This document shows, piece after piece, positions 25,416-33,311 of a stretch of DNA of 64,000 nucleotides (position 1 is the stretch's first letter; each line of letters starts with the position of its first letter). This stretch comes from Aurantimonas sp. Leaf443. Lineage in GTDB: Bacteria; Pseudomonadota; Alphaproteobacteria; Rhizobiales; Rhizobiaceae. The translations under genes were made by a program, and so were the position numbers. Where the stretch lies: NCBI RefSeq assembly GCF_001425575.1, contig NZ_LMRD01000001.1, forward strand, positions 126,537-190,536, written 5' to 3'. Below the pieces are notes generated by a model. The model saw nothing but the letters and a program-made list of their open reading frames with translations. It had not been told where the DNA came from and made no database searches.

Positions 25416-26222
25416 ATGTACGAGACCCAGTACAAGCGCCCGACCAGCCTCTCGGAGGCGGCGGGCTTCGTGGCCGGCGGCGACGGCGACGCCAAGTATC
25501 TGGCGGGCGGCATGACGCTGATCCCGACCATGAAGCAGCGCCTCGCGGCCCCGACCATGCTGGTGGACCTGCGCCACGTGGAGGGCATGAAGGGCATCGA
25601 GGTGAACGGCCGCTCCATCACCATCAAGGGCGGCACGACCCATGGCGAGATCGCCGCGCACGAGGGCATCGCCGCCGTGTGCCCCGGCTTCCATTATCTG
25701 GCCAGCGTGATCGGCGACCCGGCCGTGCGCACGCTCGGCACGATCGGCGGCTCCGTCGCCAATTTCGATCCCGCCGCCGACTATCCGACGGCGCTCCTTG
25801 CGCTCGGCGCCACGATCCACACCGACAAGCGGCAGGTGCCGGCCGACGAGTTCTTCCTCGGCCTCTTCGAGACCGCGCTGGAGGAGGGCGAGATCGTCAC
25901 CGGCGTGTCCTTCGAGGCGCCGGAGGCCTGCGGCTACGAGAAGTTCCGCAATCCGGCCTCGCGCTACGCCATGTGCGGCGTCTTCGTCGCCCGCGACGGC
26001 GGCACCGCCAAGGTCGGCGTCACCGGCGCCGGCTCCAACGGTGCCTTCCGCTGGAGCGACGGCGAGGCGGCTTTGTCCTCGAACTTCAGCGCCGACGCGC
26101 TGAAGGACGTGTCGATCGGGGAGGGCGACATGATCTCCGACCTCCATGGCTCGTCGGCCTATCGCGCCAATCTCGTCCGCGTCGTCACGCAGCGCGCCGT
26201 GCGCAAGGCGCTGTCGCACTGA
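25416..26222 (+). CDS. coxM: Carbon monoxide dehydrogenase-type medium (FAD) subunit
   Basis: A 268-residue FAD-binding subunit of the molybdenum hydroxylase (FAD_binding_5 plus CO_deh_flav_C). FAD contacts are expected at KYLAGGMTLIPTMK and GTIGGSVANFDPAADYP. It accepts electrons from CoxS and passes them to the quinone pool or another acceptor. An AAGGA site lies about 7 nt before the ATG. No coxD, coxE, coxF or coxG-like maturation gene follows; a clear terminator does. Confidence 0.92.
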   Translation: MYETQYKRPTSLSEAAGFVAGGDGDAKYLAGGMTLIPTMKQRLAAPTMLVDLRHVEGMKGIEVNGRSITIKGGTTHGEIAAHEGIAAVCPGFHYLASVIGDPAVRTLGTIGGSVANFDPAADYPTALLALGATIHTDKRQVPADEFFLGLFETALEEGEIVTGVSFEAPEACGYEKFRNPASRYAMCGVFVARDGGTAKVGVTGAGSNGAFRWSDGEAALSSNFSADALKDVSIGEGDMISDLHGSSAYRANLVRVVTQRAVRKALSH

Positions 26223-26267
26223 GACCATCGACGCGGCGGGCTCACCCGCCGGGCACCGGACGAAATC

Positions 26268-26299
26268 GAGGGTCGCGCGCGGGCGCGGCCCTCTTTTTT
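26268..26299 (+). terminator. Intrinsic terminator of coxSLM
   Basis: GAGGGTCGCGC (26268-26278) pairs with GCGCGGCCCTC (26283-26293) over a 4-nt loop (11 bp, one G-U pair), immediately followed by TTTTTT (26294-26299). It lies about 45 nt past the coxM stop and closes the cox operon ahead of the dctB-like gene. Confidence 0.9.
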
Positions 26300-26360
26300 C
26301 GTGGCCGCATGGTCTAGAAGAGGAGGCGAGTTCCACGCCTTCGAAAGGCCCCGCACCGGC

Positions 26361-28205
26361 ATGCGCCGCATCGCCCGCCCGTCCTTGCCGCTTCTGGCCG
26401 CGCTCGCCTTGTGCCTGGCGCTCGGGCTGGCGGCCTTCGCCGGCCTCTACGCCTCCTCGCGCTCGCTCGAGAAGTCGGTCGCGACGGGCGAGGGCACCTT
26501 GCGCCTCGCCGTGGCCGCGCTCGACGGCCAGCTCGCGCGCTACCATTCGCTGCCGACGCTGATCTCCGAACAGTCCGTCGTCCACGCGCTTCTCGCAGAT
26601 CCCGGCGACAGGGCGGCGCGCGGGCGGGCCGACGACTATCTGAAGCGCGTCAACGCGCTCCTCTCCTCCTCCGACGTCTACGTGATGCTGCCCTCCGGCG
26701 AGACGGTGGCCGCCAGCAATGCCGGCGAGGCCTGGAGCTTCGTCGGACAGAACTTCCGCTACCGGCCCTATTTCGAGGCGGCGGCGCAAGGACGACGCGG
26801 GCGGTTCTACGGGCTGGGGACGACGTCGGGAAAGCGCGGCTACTACTTCTCCGCCCCCGTCCTCGTCGCGGGCGCGATCGAGGGCATCGTCGTCGTCAAG
26901 GTCGATCTCGATCCGCTGGAGGCCTCCTGGGCGAGCGGCGAGTTCGAGATCCTCGTCGTCGATCCCGAAGGGATCGTCTTCATGGCGGGCAATCCGCAAT
27001 GGCGCTTTTCCGGCTTCGGCCCGCTCCATCCCGCCGCGCTCGCCCGCACGCGCGAGATGCGCCGCTACGACGAGCGCGCCATCGCGCCCCTCGACATGCG
27101 CCTCGGCCGCGACGGCGACGGGCTGGAACGGGTGCGCATCCCGACGAGCGGGGAGAGCCGCGACTATGTCGCCCTTTCCGAGGCCATGCCCGAGGCGGGC
27201 TGGACGGTGAAGGTCCTCATCGACACGCGCCCCGCCGCGCTCCAGGGTATCGCCTTCGGCTCGGCGGCGCTGTTCCTGTCGGGCATCGGCGCGCTCGCCT
27301 TCGCCTCCGTGCACCAGAGGAGGCGCCGGCTCGCCGAGCGCGACCGGATCCGGGCGGAGGCGCACGAGGAGCTGGAGCGGCGCGTGCTCCAGCGCACGGC
27401 GGATCTGGCCGTCGTCAACCACCGGCTCGGCGAGGAGGTCGCCGAACGCCGGGCGACCGAGGAGACGCTGCGCCGCACCCAGTCCGACCTCGTGGAGGCC
27501 GGCAAGCTCGCCGCGCTCGGGCAGATGTCGGCCGCGCTCAGCCACGAGTTCAACCAGCCGCTCGCCGCCGCCAGCGCCTATGCCGACAGCGCCGCCGTGC
27601 TGCTCGACCGCGGCCGCGTCGCCGAGGCGCGCGAGAACGTCCTTCGCATCGCCAGCCTCGTCGACCGCCTCTCCTCGATCTCGCGTCACCTGCGCACCTT
27701 CGCGCGGCGGCCGGACGAACAGCTCGTGGAGGTGCGGCTGGAGACGGTCATCGCGGATGCCCTCGAGATCGTCGACTGGCGCCTGAAGGCGGCGGACGCT
27801 GCGGTCGCGGTCGATGTGGACCCCGATGTCGGGCCGGTCCTGGCCGTCTCGGTGCGCCTGCAGCAGATCCTCGTCAATCTCGTCTCCAACGCCGCCGACG
27901 CGGTGGAGGGCACGCCGCGGCGCACGATCGCCATCACCGCCGCGCGCGAGGCCGAGGGGCGCACGCGCCTTTGCGTGTCCGACAGCGGCCCGGGCGTGCC
28001 GGACGCGATCGCGGCGCGCATCTTCGATCCCTTCTTCACCACCAAGGGCGTCGGCAAGGGGCTCGGCCTCGGCCTCTCCATCTCCTACAATATCGCGCGC
28101 GATTTCGGCGGCGCGCTCCTGTGCGAGAAGGGGCCGGACGGCGGCGCGCGATTCGCGGTCATCCTGACGAACGCGCGCGAGCCGATGCGGAGCGCGGCCG
28201 AATGA
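26361..28205 (+). CDS. DctB-like sensor histidine kinase
   Basis: A 614-residue membrane histidine kinase of the C4-dicarboxylate sensor (DctB) type. One membrane helix at about 8-30 and another at about 295-315 flank a periplasmic double Cache/PDC sensor (…SDVYVMLPSGETVAAS…, NFRYRPYFEAA, YYFSAPV). A coiled coil (LERRVLQRTADLAVVNHRL) leads to the DHp domain with phosphoacceptor His395 (ALSHEFNQPLAA). The ATPase domain has N box LVNLVSNAADAV, G1 DSGPGVPD, F box FDPFFTTK and G2 GLGLGLSIS. The ATG at 26361 is preferred to a GTG at 26301, which directly follows the cox terminator. Its stop overlaps the regulator gene (ATGA). The ligand, probably an organic acid, cannot be read from sequence. Confidence 0.88.
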   Translation: MRRIARPSLPLLAALALCLALGLAAFAGLYASSRSLEKSVATGEGTLRLAVAALDGQLARYHSLPTLISEQSVVHALLADPGDRAARGRADDYLKRVNALLSSSDVYVMLPSGETVAASNAGEAWSFVGQNFRYRPYFEAAAQGRRGRFYGLGTTSGKRGYYFSAPVLVAGAIEGIVVVKVDLDPLEASWASGEFEILVVDPEGIVFMAGNPQWRFSGFGPLHPAALARTREMRRYDERAIAPLDMRLGRDGDGLERVRIPTSGESRDYVALSEAMPEAGWTVKVLIDTRPAALQGIAFGSAALFLSGIGALAFASVHQRRRRLAERDRIRAEAHEELERRVLQRTADLAVVNHRLGEEVAERRATEETLRRTQSDLVEAGKLAALGQMSAALSHEFNQPLAAASAYADSAAVLLDRGRVAEARENVLRIASLVDRLSSISRHLRTFARRPDEQLVEVRLETVIADALEIVDWRLKAADAAVAVDVDPDVGPVLAVSVRLQQILVNLVSNAADAVEGTPRRTIAITAAREAEGRTRLCVSDSGPGVPDAIAARIFDPFFTTKGVGKGLGLGLSISYNIARDFGGALLCEKGPDGGARFAVILTNAREPMRSAAE

Positions 28206-29584
28206 GCGATGCGATGGTCCTCCTCGTGGAGGACGAAAAGGAAGTGCGCCTGTCCTACACGCAGGCGCTCGATCTCGCCGGCTTCGCCGTGCGCGCCTTC
28301 GCCGGCGCCGAGGGCGTGCTCGATCTCGTCGGCTACGCCTTTCCCGGCGTCGTCGTCTCCGACATACGCCTCGGCGGCATGGACGGGATGACGCTCCTGA
28401 GCCGCGTGCGCGCCATCGATCCCGACATTCCCGTCGTCCTCGTCACCGGCCATTCCGACACGCCGCTGGCCGTCTCGGCCATGCGCGAGGGGGCCTACGA
28501 CTTCATCGAAAAGCCGTGTCCGCCCCGGCTCCTGGCCGAGGTCGTCTCGCGCGCGCTCGACCGGCGCCGGCTCGTCCTGGAGAACCGCCGCCTGCGCACG
28601 CTGGCGGACGGGCGGCGCGACAGTATCGAGGCGCGGCTGCAGGGGCGCACCCCGGCCATGGTCGATCTGCGCTACCGCATCCGGGCGCTCGCCGACGCCG
28701 ACGCCGACGTCTTCGTCGTCGGCGAGACGGGCACCGGCAAGGAGGTTGTGGCCCGCGCCCTCCACGATATCGGCGCGCGCGCCGCACGCCCCTTCGTGGT
28801 GGTCGACTGCGCCGCCCTGCCGACCGGGCTTGCCGAGAGCGAGCTCTTCGGCCACGAGGCGGGGGCGGTCTCGGGCGCCGCGCGCGCCCGCTTCGGGCGC
28901 TTCGAGCAGGCCCATGGCGGCACGGTGCTCCTCGACGAGGTGGCGCAGCTGCCGTCCGAGCTGCAGGCGCGGCTCGCCCGCGTCATCGAGGACCGCACGG
29001 TGACCCGCGTCGGCTCGCACAGTCCCGTGCCCGTCGACCTGCGCTTCGTGGCGACGGGCCGGGGCGATCCGCAGCAGGAGGTGGCGGCCGGGCGCCTGCG
29101 CGCCGACCTCTTCTACCGCCTGAACGTGGTGACGCTGCGCGTGCCCACGCTCGCCGAGCGCCGCGAGGACGTGCCGCTCCTCTTCCTGCAGCTCGTCTCC
29201 GAAGCCTTCGCGCGGCTCGGACGCGAGGAGGTCGCGGTGCCCCCGTCCGTCCTTGTCGACGTCGCCAACCGGCCCTGGCCCGGCAATGTGCGCGAGCTGC
29301 GCAACGCGGCCGAGCGCTACGTCCTCGGGCTCGGCTTCGCCGGCCTCGCCGAGACGCGCGAGGCCGGCGCCAGCGGCCGGCGCCTCGCCGAGAGGGTCGC
29401 CGACTACGAGCGCTCCCTCATCGCCGGCGCGCTCGCCACCTCCGGCGGCAGCCTCAAGGCGGTCTACGAACAGCTCGGCATCTCCCGCAAGACGCTCTAC
29501 GAGAAGATGCAGAAGTTCGGCCTCGACAAGCGCGATTTCGGCGAGGACGAGGCGGGCGAGGAGGGCGGGGCGCCCGACGCGTGA
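28202..29584 (+). CDS. DctD-like AAA+ response regulator with altered GAFTGA loop
   Basis: A 460-residue NtrC-family regulator. The receiver domain (1-120) has phosphoacceptor Asp54 in SDIRL, the VTGHSD threonine and the EKP lysine. The AAA+ domain (about 140-380) has Walker A GETGTGKE (174-181), Walker [10 protein letters not shown] and [12 protein letters not shown]. The C-terminal Fis-type helix-turn-helix reads [22 protein letters not shown]. The sigma-54 contact loop, normally GAFTGA, reads GAVSGA (221-226), which may weaken or abolish sigma-54 activation. Its partner is the overlapping DctB-like kinase; the adjacent tctCBA transporter is the obvious candidate target. Confidence 0.9.
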   Translation: MSDAMVLLVEDEKEVRLSYTQALDLAGFAVRAFAGAEGVLDLVGYAFPGVVVSDIRLGGMDGMTLLSRVRAIDPDIPVVLVTGHSDTPLAVSAMREGAYDFIEKPCPPRLLAEVVSRALDRRRLVLENRRLRTLADGRRDSIEARLQGRTPAMVDLRYRIRALADADADVFVVGETGTGKEVVARALHDIGARAARPFVVVDCAALPTGLAESELFGHEAGAVSGAARARFGRFEQAHGGTVLLDEVAQLPSELQARLARVIEDRTVTRVGSHSPVPVDLRFVATGRGDPQQEVAAGRLRADLFYRLNVVTLRVPTLAERREDVPLLFLQLVSEAFARLGREEVAVPPSVLVDVANRPWPGNVRELRNAAERYVLGLGFAGLAETREAGASGRRLAERVADYERSLIAGALATSGGSLKAVYEQLGISRKTLYEKMQKFGLDKRDFGEDEAGEEGGAPDA

Positions 29585-29948
29585 GCGATGGGTGGAAACA
29601 TGCCCATCGCGACGGGCGGATGGGTCGGTTTCCACTCAAGCCGCCTCTCGGTCGGCCGAAAATGTGAAGGAGACCTGAAGGCGCCCATTGCGCGAGCCGC
29701 CGCGAGACGGGCAATCTGCCCGCAGTGCCGGTGGGTTGGGAGACCCGTAAGGCGCTGCAAGCGGTCCGGGAGGACGAGTGGGACGCTGCGGCTTCGGTTC
29801 GAGGCCGCGAAGGCGGGCGCAGATGCCGGACGACCGGCGGCCCCCGCATGACGGACCCGCTCCCCCTTTCCTCCTGTCCCCTCCAGCGCCCTGCCACCGG
29901 CCGACCGCTTTATCGACGGCTATGCCGTTCCTCGGGAGGAGGCCACCC
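29585..29948. other. 364-bp gap between the DctD-like gene and tctC
   Basis: No gene was found. It begins with a two-part inverted repeat just after the regulator stop, and contains a small CGGGCA-ATC-TGCCCG hairpin near 29708-29722. No convincing sigma-54 -24/-12 element (TGGCAC-N5-TTGC) was found on the plus strand. If the regulator controls tctCBA, its sites should lie here. Confidence 0.5.
29592..29635 (+). terminator. Two-part inverted repeat after the DctD-like gene
   Basis: GTGGAAAC (29592-29599) pairs with GTTTCCAC (29628-29635), and inside it CCCATC pairs with GATGGG across a 3x3 internal loop. It begins 7 nt past the stop codon. It lacks a T-tract, so it may act as a transcript-end stabiliser, a weak terminator, or a regulator site for the tct genes. 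Confidence 0.4.
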
Positions 29949-30920
29949 ATGCTCAAACGTATGACCCTTGCAGCGCTCGGCATCGCCATGTCGATGGGCG
30001 GAGCCCTCGCGCAGGACTACCCGACCCAGCCCATCACCATGATCGTGCCCTTCTCGGCCGGCGGCCCGACCGACACGGTCGCCCGCCTCGTCGCGCAGGT
30101 CATGTCGAAGGATCTCGGCCAGCAGGTGCTCGTGCAGAATGTCGGCGGCGCCGGCGGCACGCTGGGCGCCGGTCAGGTCGCGCAGGCCAATCCGGACGGC
30201 TACACGCTGCTCCTGCACCATATCGGCATGTCCACCGCGCCGACCCTCTACCGCAACCTCGCCTTCGACCCGCTCAAGGCCTTCTCGCCCATCGGCCTCA
30301 TCACCGCGGTGCCGATGACCATCGTCGCCCGCAAGGACTTCGAGCCGACCGACGCCAAGTCGCTGGTCGAGTATCTGAAGACCAAGGGCTCCGAGGTCAC
30401 CTACGCCAATGCCGGCATCGGCTCGGCCTCGCATCTGTGCGGCATGCTCCTGCAGGAAGCGGTCGGCGTGCAGATGATCACCGTGCCCTACCAGGGCGCC
30501 GCCCCCGCCATGACCGACGTCGTCGGCGGCCAGGTCGATCTCCTCTGCGACCAGACGACCAACACGACGAACCAGATCAAGGCCGGCGAAGTGAAGGCCT
30601 ATGCCGTCACCACGCCCGAGCGCGTCGCCGCGCTGCCCGATCTGCCGACCACCAAGGAAGTCGGCCTCGAGAAGCTCGACATCGGCGTCTGGCACGGCCT
30701 CTACGGCCCGGCCGGCATGGACGCGGCCGTCGTCTCCAAGCTCGAGGGCGCGCTGCAGAAGGCGCTTGCCGACGAGACCGTGAAGGCGCGCTTCGCCGAA
30801 CTCGGCACCACGCCCGTCGCCGCCGACCAGGTGACCCCGGCAGCCCTCACGAGCGAACTGACCTCGCAGATCGAGCTCTGGCGCCCGATCATCCAGGCCG
30901 CCGGCACCTACGCCGACTGA
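29949..30920 (+). CDS. tctC: Tripartite tricarboxylate transporter substrate-binding protein (TctC/Bug family)
   Basis: A 323-residue periplasmic solute receptor. The signal peptide MLKRMTLAALGIAMSMGGALA is followed by QDYPTQPITMIVPFSAGGPTD, the Bug-family opening. NVGGAGGTLGAGQVAQANPDGYT and TVPYQGAAPAMTDVVGGQVDL are further hallmarks. It binds a carboxylate (citrate, tricarballylate or others) and delivers it to TctA/TctB. A strong ribosome binding site (GGGAGGAGG) lies 7 nt before the ATG. Bug proteins are numerous and the ligand cannot be predicted. Confidence 0.92.
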   Translation: MLKRMTLAALGIAMSMGGALAQDYPTQPITMIVPFSAGGPTDTVARLVAQVMSKDLGQQVLVQNVGGAGGTLGAGQVAQANPDGYTLLLHHIGMSTAPTLYRNLAFDPLKAFSPIGLITAVPMTIVARKDFEPTDAKSLVEYLKTKGSEVTYANAGIGSASHLCGMLLQEAVGVQMITVPYQGAAPAMTDVVGGQVDLLCDQTTNTTNQIKAGEVKAYAVTTPERVAALPDLPTTKEVGLEKLDIGVWHGLYGPAGMDAAVVSKLEGALQKALADETVKARFAELGTTPVAADQVTPAALTSELTSQIELWRPIIQAAGTYAD

Positions 30921-30928
30921 GGCGTCCG

Positions 30929-30954
30929 GCGACCGGGCGGCTGCGCCCGGTCGC
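30929..30954 (+). terminator. Hairpin between tctC and tctB
   Basis: A perfect 11-bp stem, GCGACCGGGCG (30929-30939) with CGCCCGGTCGC (30944-30954), with a 4-nt loop, just after the tctC stop. The T-run is minimal. Hairpins here often let a receptor gene outproduce its membrane partners. Confidence 0.5.
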
Positions 30955-31065
30955 TTCGGTGCCCCGGCACCGGACGAGACGGAGCGCGCCCGCCGCCCCT
31001 TGCGGGATCGACGGGGCGCTCCGGGCCCATCGCGATCGGTCGCGAATCGTCGCGGACACGCAGAG

Positions 31066-31086
31066 CGCCGGCCCATCGGGCCGGCG
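31066..31086 (+). other. Second hairpin upstream of tctB
   Basis: CGCCGGCCC (31066-31074) and GGGCCGGCG (31078-31086) form a 9-bp stem with an ATC loop, 45 nt before the tctB start. With the hairpin at 30929 it makes a tandem pair in the 211-bp tctC-tctB gap. Confidence 0.4.
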
Positions 31087-31131
31087 TTGCGCCTGCCGCA
31101 ACCGGACTTTCGACATCAGGGGAGGGGTGCA

Positions 31132-31623
31132 ATGAGCGGACCCATAGCGAACGGCACGGCGGAAGTCGGCGTTCGAAGCCGGCGCGACATGATCGCCGGC
31201 GCGATCTTCATTCTCGTGGCGCTCGCCTTCGGGCTCGAGGCGTCGCGCTACCAGATCGGCACGGCCTTCCGCATGGGGCCGGGCTTCTGGCCGCTGGTCC
31301 TGGCGGTCTTCCTGGCCCTGTTCGGCGGCCTCGTGCTTCTCTCGGGCCTGAAGAGCCACGAGCGCATCGAGCCGACCCCCATTCCCTGGAAGGGCATCGG
31401 CCTCGTCTGCCTCGCCATCCTGATCTTCGGCGAGTTCGGCCGCGTCCTCGGCCTTCTGCCGACCGTCTTCCTGTGCACCGCCATCGTCTCGCTCGCCTCG
31501 GTCCACAACCGGATCGTCGACGCGCTGATGATCGCGCTCGCCATGTCGGTCCTGTGCTGGCTCGTCTTCAAGCTGGGTCTCGGCATCACGCTGCCGAGCT
31601 TCGGCCCCCTCTTCTCCTTCTAG
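31132..31623 (+). CDS. tctB: Tripartite tricarboxylate transporter small membrane subunit TctB
   Basis: A 163-residue inner-membrane protein with four predicted helices, starting around RDMIAGAIFILVALAFGLEASRYQIG. The FRMGPGFWPLVLA motif after helix 1 is characteristic of TctB. It is the small, poorly conserved subunit paired with TctA. The ATG follows a GGGGAGGGG site by 5-6 nt, and tctA starts 9 nt after its stop. Confidence 0.88.
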   Translation: MSGPIANGTAEVGVRSRRDMIAGAIFILVALAFGLEASRYQIGTAFRMGPGFWPLVLAVFLALFGGLVLLSGLKSHERIEPTPIPWKGIGLVCLAILIFGEFGRVLGLLPTVFLCTAIVSLASVHNRIVDALMIALAMSVLCWLVFKLGLGITLPSFGPLFSF

Positions 31624-31632
31624 GCGGGCGTC

Positions 31633-33138
31633 ATGGACCTTCTCTCCAATCTCGCGCTCGGCTTCGAGACGGCCTTCACGGTCACCAACCTCTTCTGGTG
31701 CTTCGTCGGCGTGCTGCTCGGCACGCTGGTCGGCGTCCTGCCCGGCATCGGGCCGACGGCCACGATCGCCATGCTCCTGCCGATCACCTTCACCTTCGCC
31801 CCCGTCACCGCGCTCATCATGCTCTCGGGCATCTATTACGGCGCGCAATACGGCGGCTCGACGACGGCCATCCTCATCAATCTGCCGGGCGAGAGCTCCT
31901 CGGCGGTGACGGCCATCGACGGCTACCAGATGGCCAAGAAGGGCAGGGCGGGCGCCGCCCTCGCCACCGCCGCGCTCGGCTCGTTCTTCGCCGGCTCCGT
32001 CGCCACGCTCCTCCTGGCCGTCGCCGCCCCGCCGCTCTCGCGCGTCGCGCTGCAGTTCGGCGCGCCCGAATATTTCGCGCTGATCGTCCTCGGCCTTCTC
32101 GTCTCCATCTCGCTCGCCCACGGCTCGGTGGTGAAGGCGCTGGCGATGATCGTGCTCGGCCTGCTGCTGGGCACCGTCGGGCAGGACATCTACACGGGCA
32201 CCCCGCGCTTCACGATGGGCCAGCTCGAGCTCTACCAGGGCGTCAACTTCGTCTCGATCGCCGTCGGCGTCTTCGGCGTGGCCGAGATCTTCCGCAATCT
32301 CGAGAACGAATCGACCCGCGAGGTCATGGTCAAGAAGGTCACCAATCTCTGGCTGACCAAGGCGGACTTCAAGCGCATCGTCGGCCCGGTCCTGCGCGGC
32401 ACGGGCCTCGGCTCCGTGCTCGGCATCCTGCCGGGCGGCGGCCACGTCCTCTCCTCCTTCGCCTCCTATTCGATGGAGAAGAACCTCTCCAAGAACCCGA
32501 AGGAGTTCGGCCACGGCGCCATCGAGGGCGTGGCGGGGCCCGAAAGCGCCAACAACGCGGCGGCGCAGACCTCCTTCATCCCGCTCCTCACCCTCGGCAT
32601 CCCCGCCCATCCGGTGATGGCGCTCATCGTCGGCGCCTTCATCCTGCAGGGCATCACGCCGGGGCCGAACGTCATCAACACGCAGCCGGCGCTCTTCTGG
32701 GGCATCATCGCCTCCATGTGGATCGGCAACGTGCTCCTCGTCATCCTCAACCTGCCGCTCATCGGGCTCTGGGTGAAGATGCTGACGATCCCCTACCGCG
32801 TGCTCTTCCCCGCGATCGTGCTCTTCGCCGCCATCGGCTGCTACTCGATCAACAACAACGCCTTCGACGTCTATGCGATCGCGGTCTTCGGCGTGCTCGG
32901 CTACGTGCTGATCCGCCTCGGCTGCGAGCCGGCGCCGCTGCTTCTCGGCTTCGTGCTCGGCCCGCTCCTCGAGGAGCATCTGCGGCGGGCGATGATCATC
33001 TCGCGCGGCGATCCGACGATCTTCGTCTCGCGGCCGATCTCCGCCACGCTCCTGGCGCTGGGCCTTGCCGCCGTCGTCGCCGCCGCGCTTCCCTCGATCC
33101 GCGCCAAGCGCAACGAGGTCTTCGTCGAGGAGGACTGA
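31633..33138 (+). CDS. tctA: Tripartite tricarboxylate transporter large membrane subunit TctA
   Basis: A 501-residue permease with about 10-12 transmembrane segments. Conserved TctA blocks: GVLPGIGPTATIAMLLP, YYGAQYGGSTTAILINLPGE, PGGGHVLSSFASYSMEK and GPESANNAAAQTSFIPLLTLGIP. It catalyses cation-coupled uptake of the carboxylate handed over by TctC. It completes a canonical tctC-tctB-tctA cluster; a good terminator follows. Confidence 0.95.
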   Translation: MDLLSNLALGFETAFTVTNLFWCFVGVLLGTLVGVLPGIGPTATIAMLLPITFTFAPVTALIMLSGIYYGAQYGGSTTAILINLPGESSSAVTAIDGYQMAKKGRAGAALATAALGSFFAGSVATLLLAVAAPPLSRVALQFGAPEYFALIVLGLLVSISLAHGSVVKALAMIVLGLLLGTVGQDIYTGTPRFTMGQLELYQGVNFVSIAVGVFGVAEIFRNLENESTREVMVKKVTNLWLTKADFKRIVGPVLRGTGLGSVLGILPGGGHVLSSFASYSMEKNLSKNPKEFGHGAIEGVAGPESANNAAAQTSFIPLLTLGIPAHPVMALIVGAFILQGITPGPNVINTQPALFWGIIASMWIGNVLLVILNLPLIGLWVKMLTIPYRVLFPAIVLFAAIGCYSINNNAFDVYAIAVFGVLGYVLIRLGCEPAPLLLGFVLGPLLEEHLRRAMIISRGDPTIFVSRPISATLLALGLAAVVAAALPSIRAKRNEVFVEED

Positions 33139-33169
33139 GCCGCCGGGCCGCATCCTCTCCGCGTGATCG

Positions 33170-33200
33170 ACGCCGCGGCCCGAAAGGGTCGCGGCGTTTC
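33170..33200 (+). terminator. Intrinsic terminator after tctA
   Basis: ACGCCGCGGCCC (33170-33181) pairs with GGGTCGCGGCGT (33186-33197) over a GAAA tetraloop (12 bp, one G-U), followed by TTCCCGTT. Good stem and stable loop with a short T tail. It separates tctCBA from the radical SAM gene. Confidence 0.7.
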
Positions 33201-33311
33201 CCGTTCGGCCCCTTCGAGGCGCCCTGCCTGCGGCGCTCGGGCGCAGGCAGGGCGCTGTCGCGACGGACCATGCCTCTGGCCGGAACAAGGCGTGAACGCT
33301 ATAAGGGCCGT

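Noticed and set aside
26301-26360. GTG at 26301 as start of the DctB-like kinase
   Set aside because: It directly follows the T-tract of the cox terminator, has no ribosome binding site, and adds residues unlike the family.
30889-33288. A 799-codon minus-strand frame opposite tctA/tctB, and similar long antisense frames such as 1886-4681 (+) and 55617-57908 (-)
   Set aside because: They are rich in Arg, Ala, Gly, Asp and Glu without recognisable motifs, and run opposite genes with clear families; long antisense frames are expected at this GC content.
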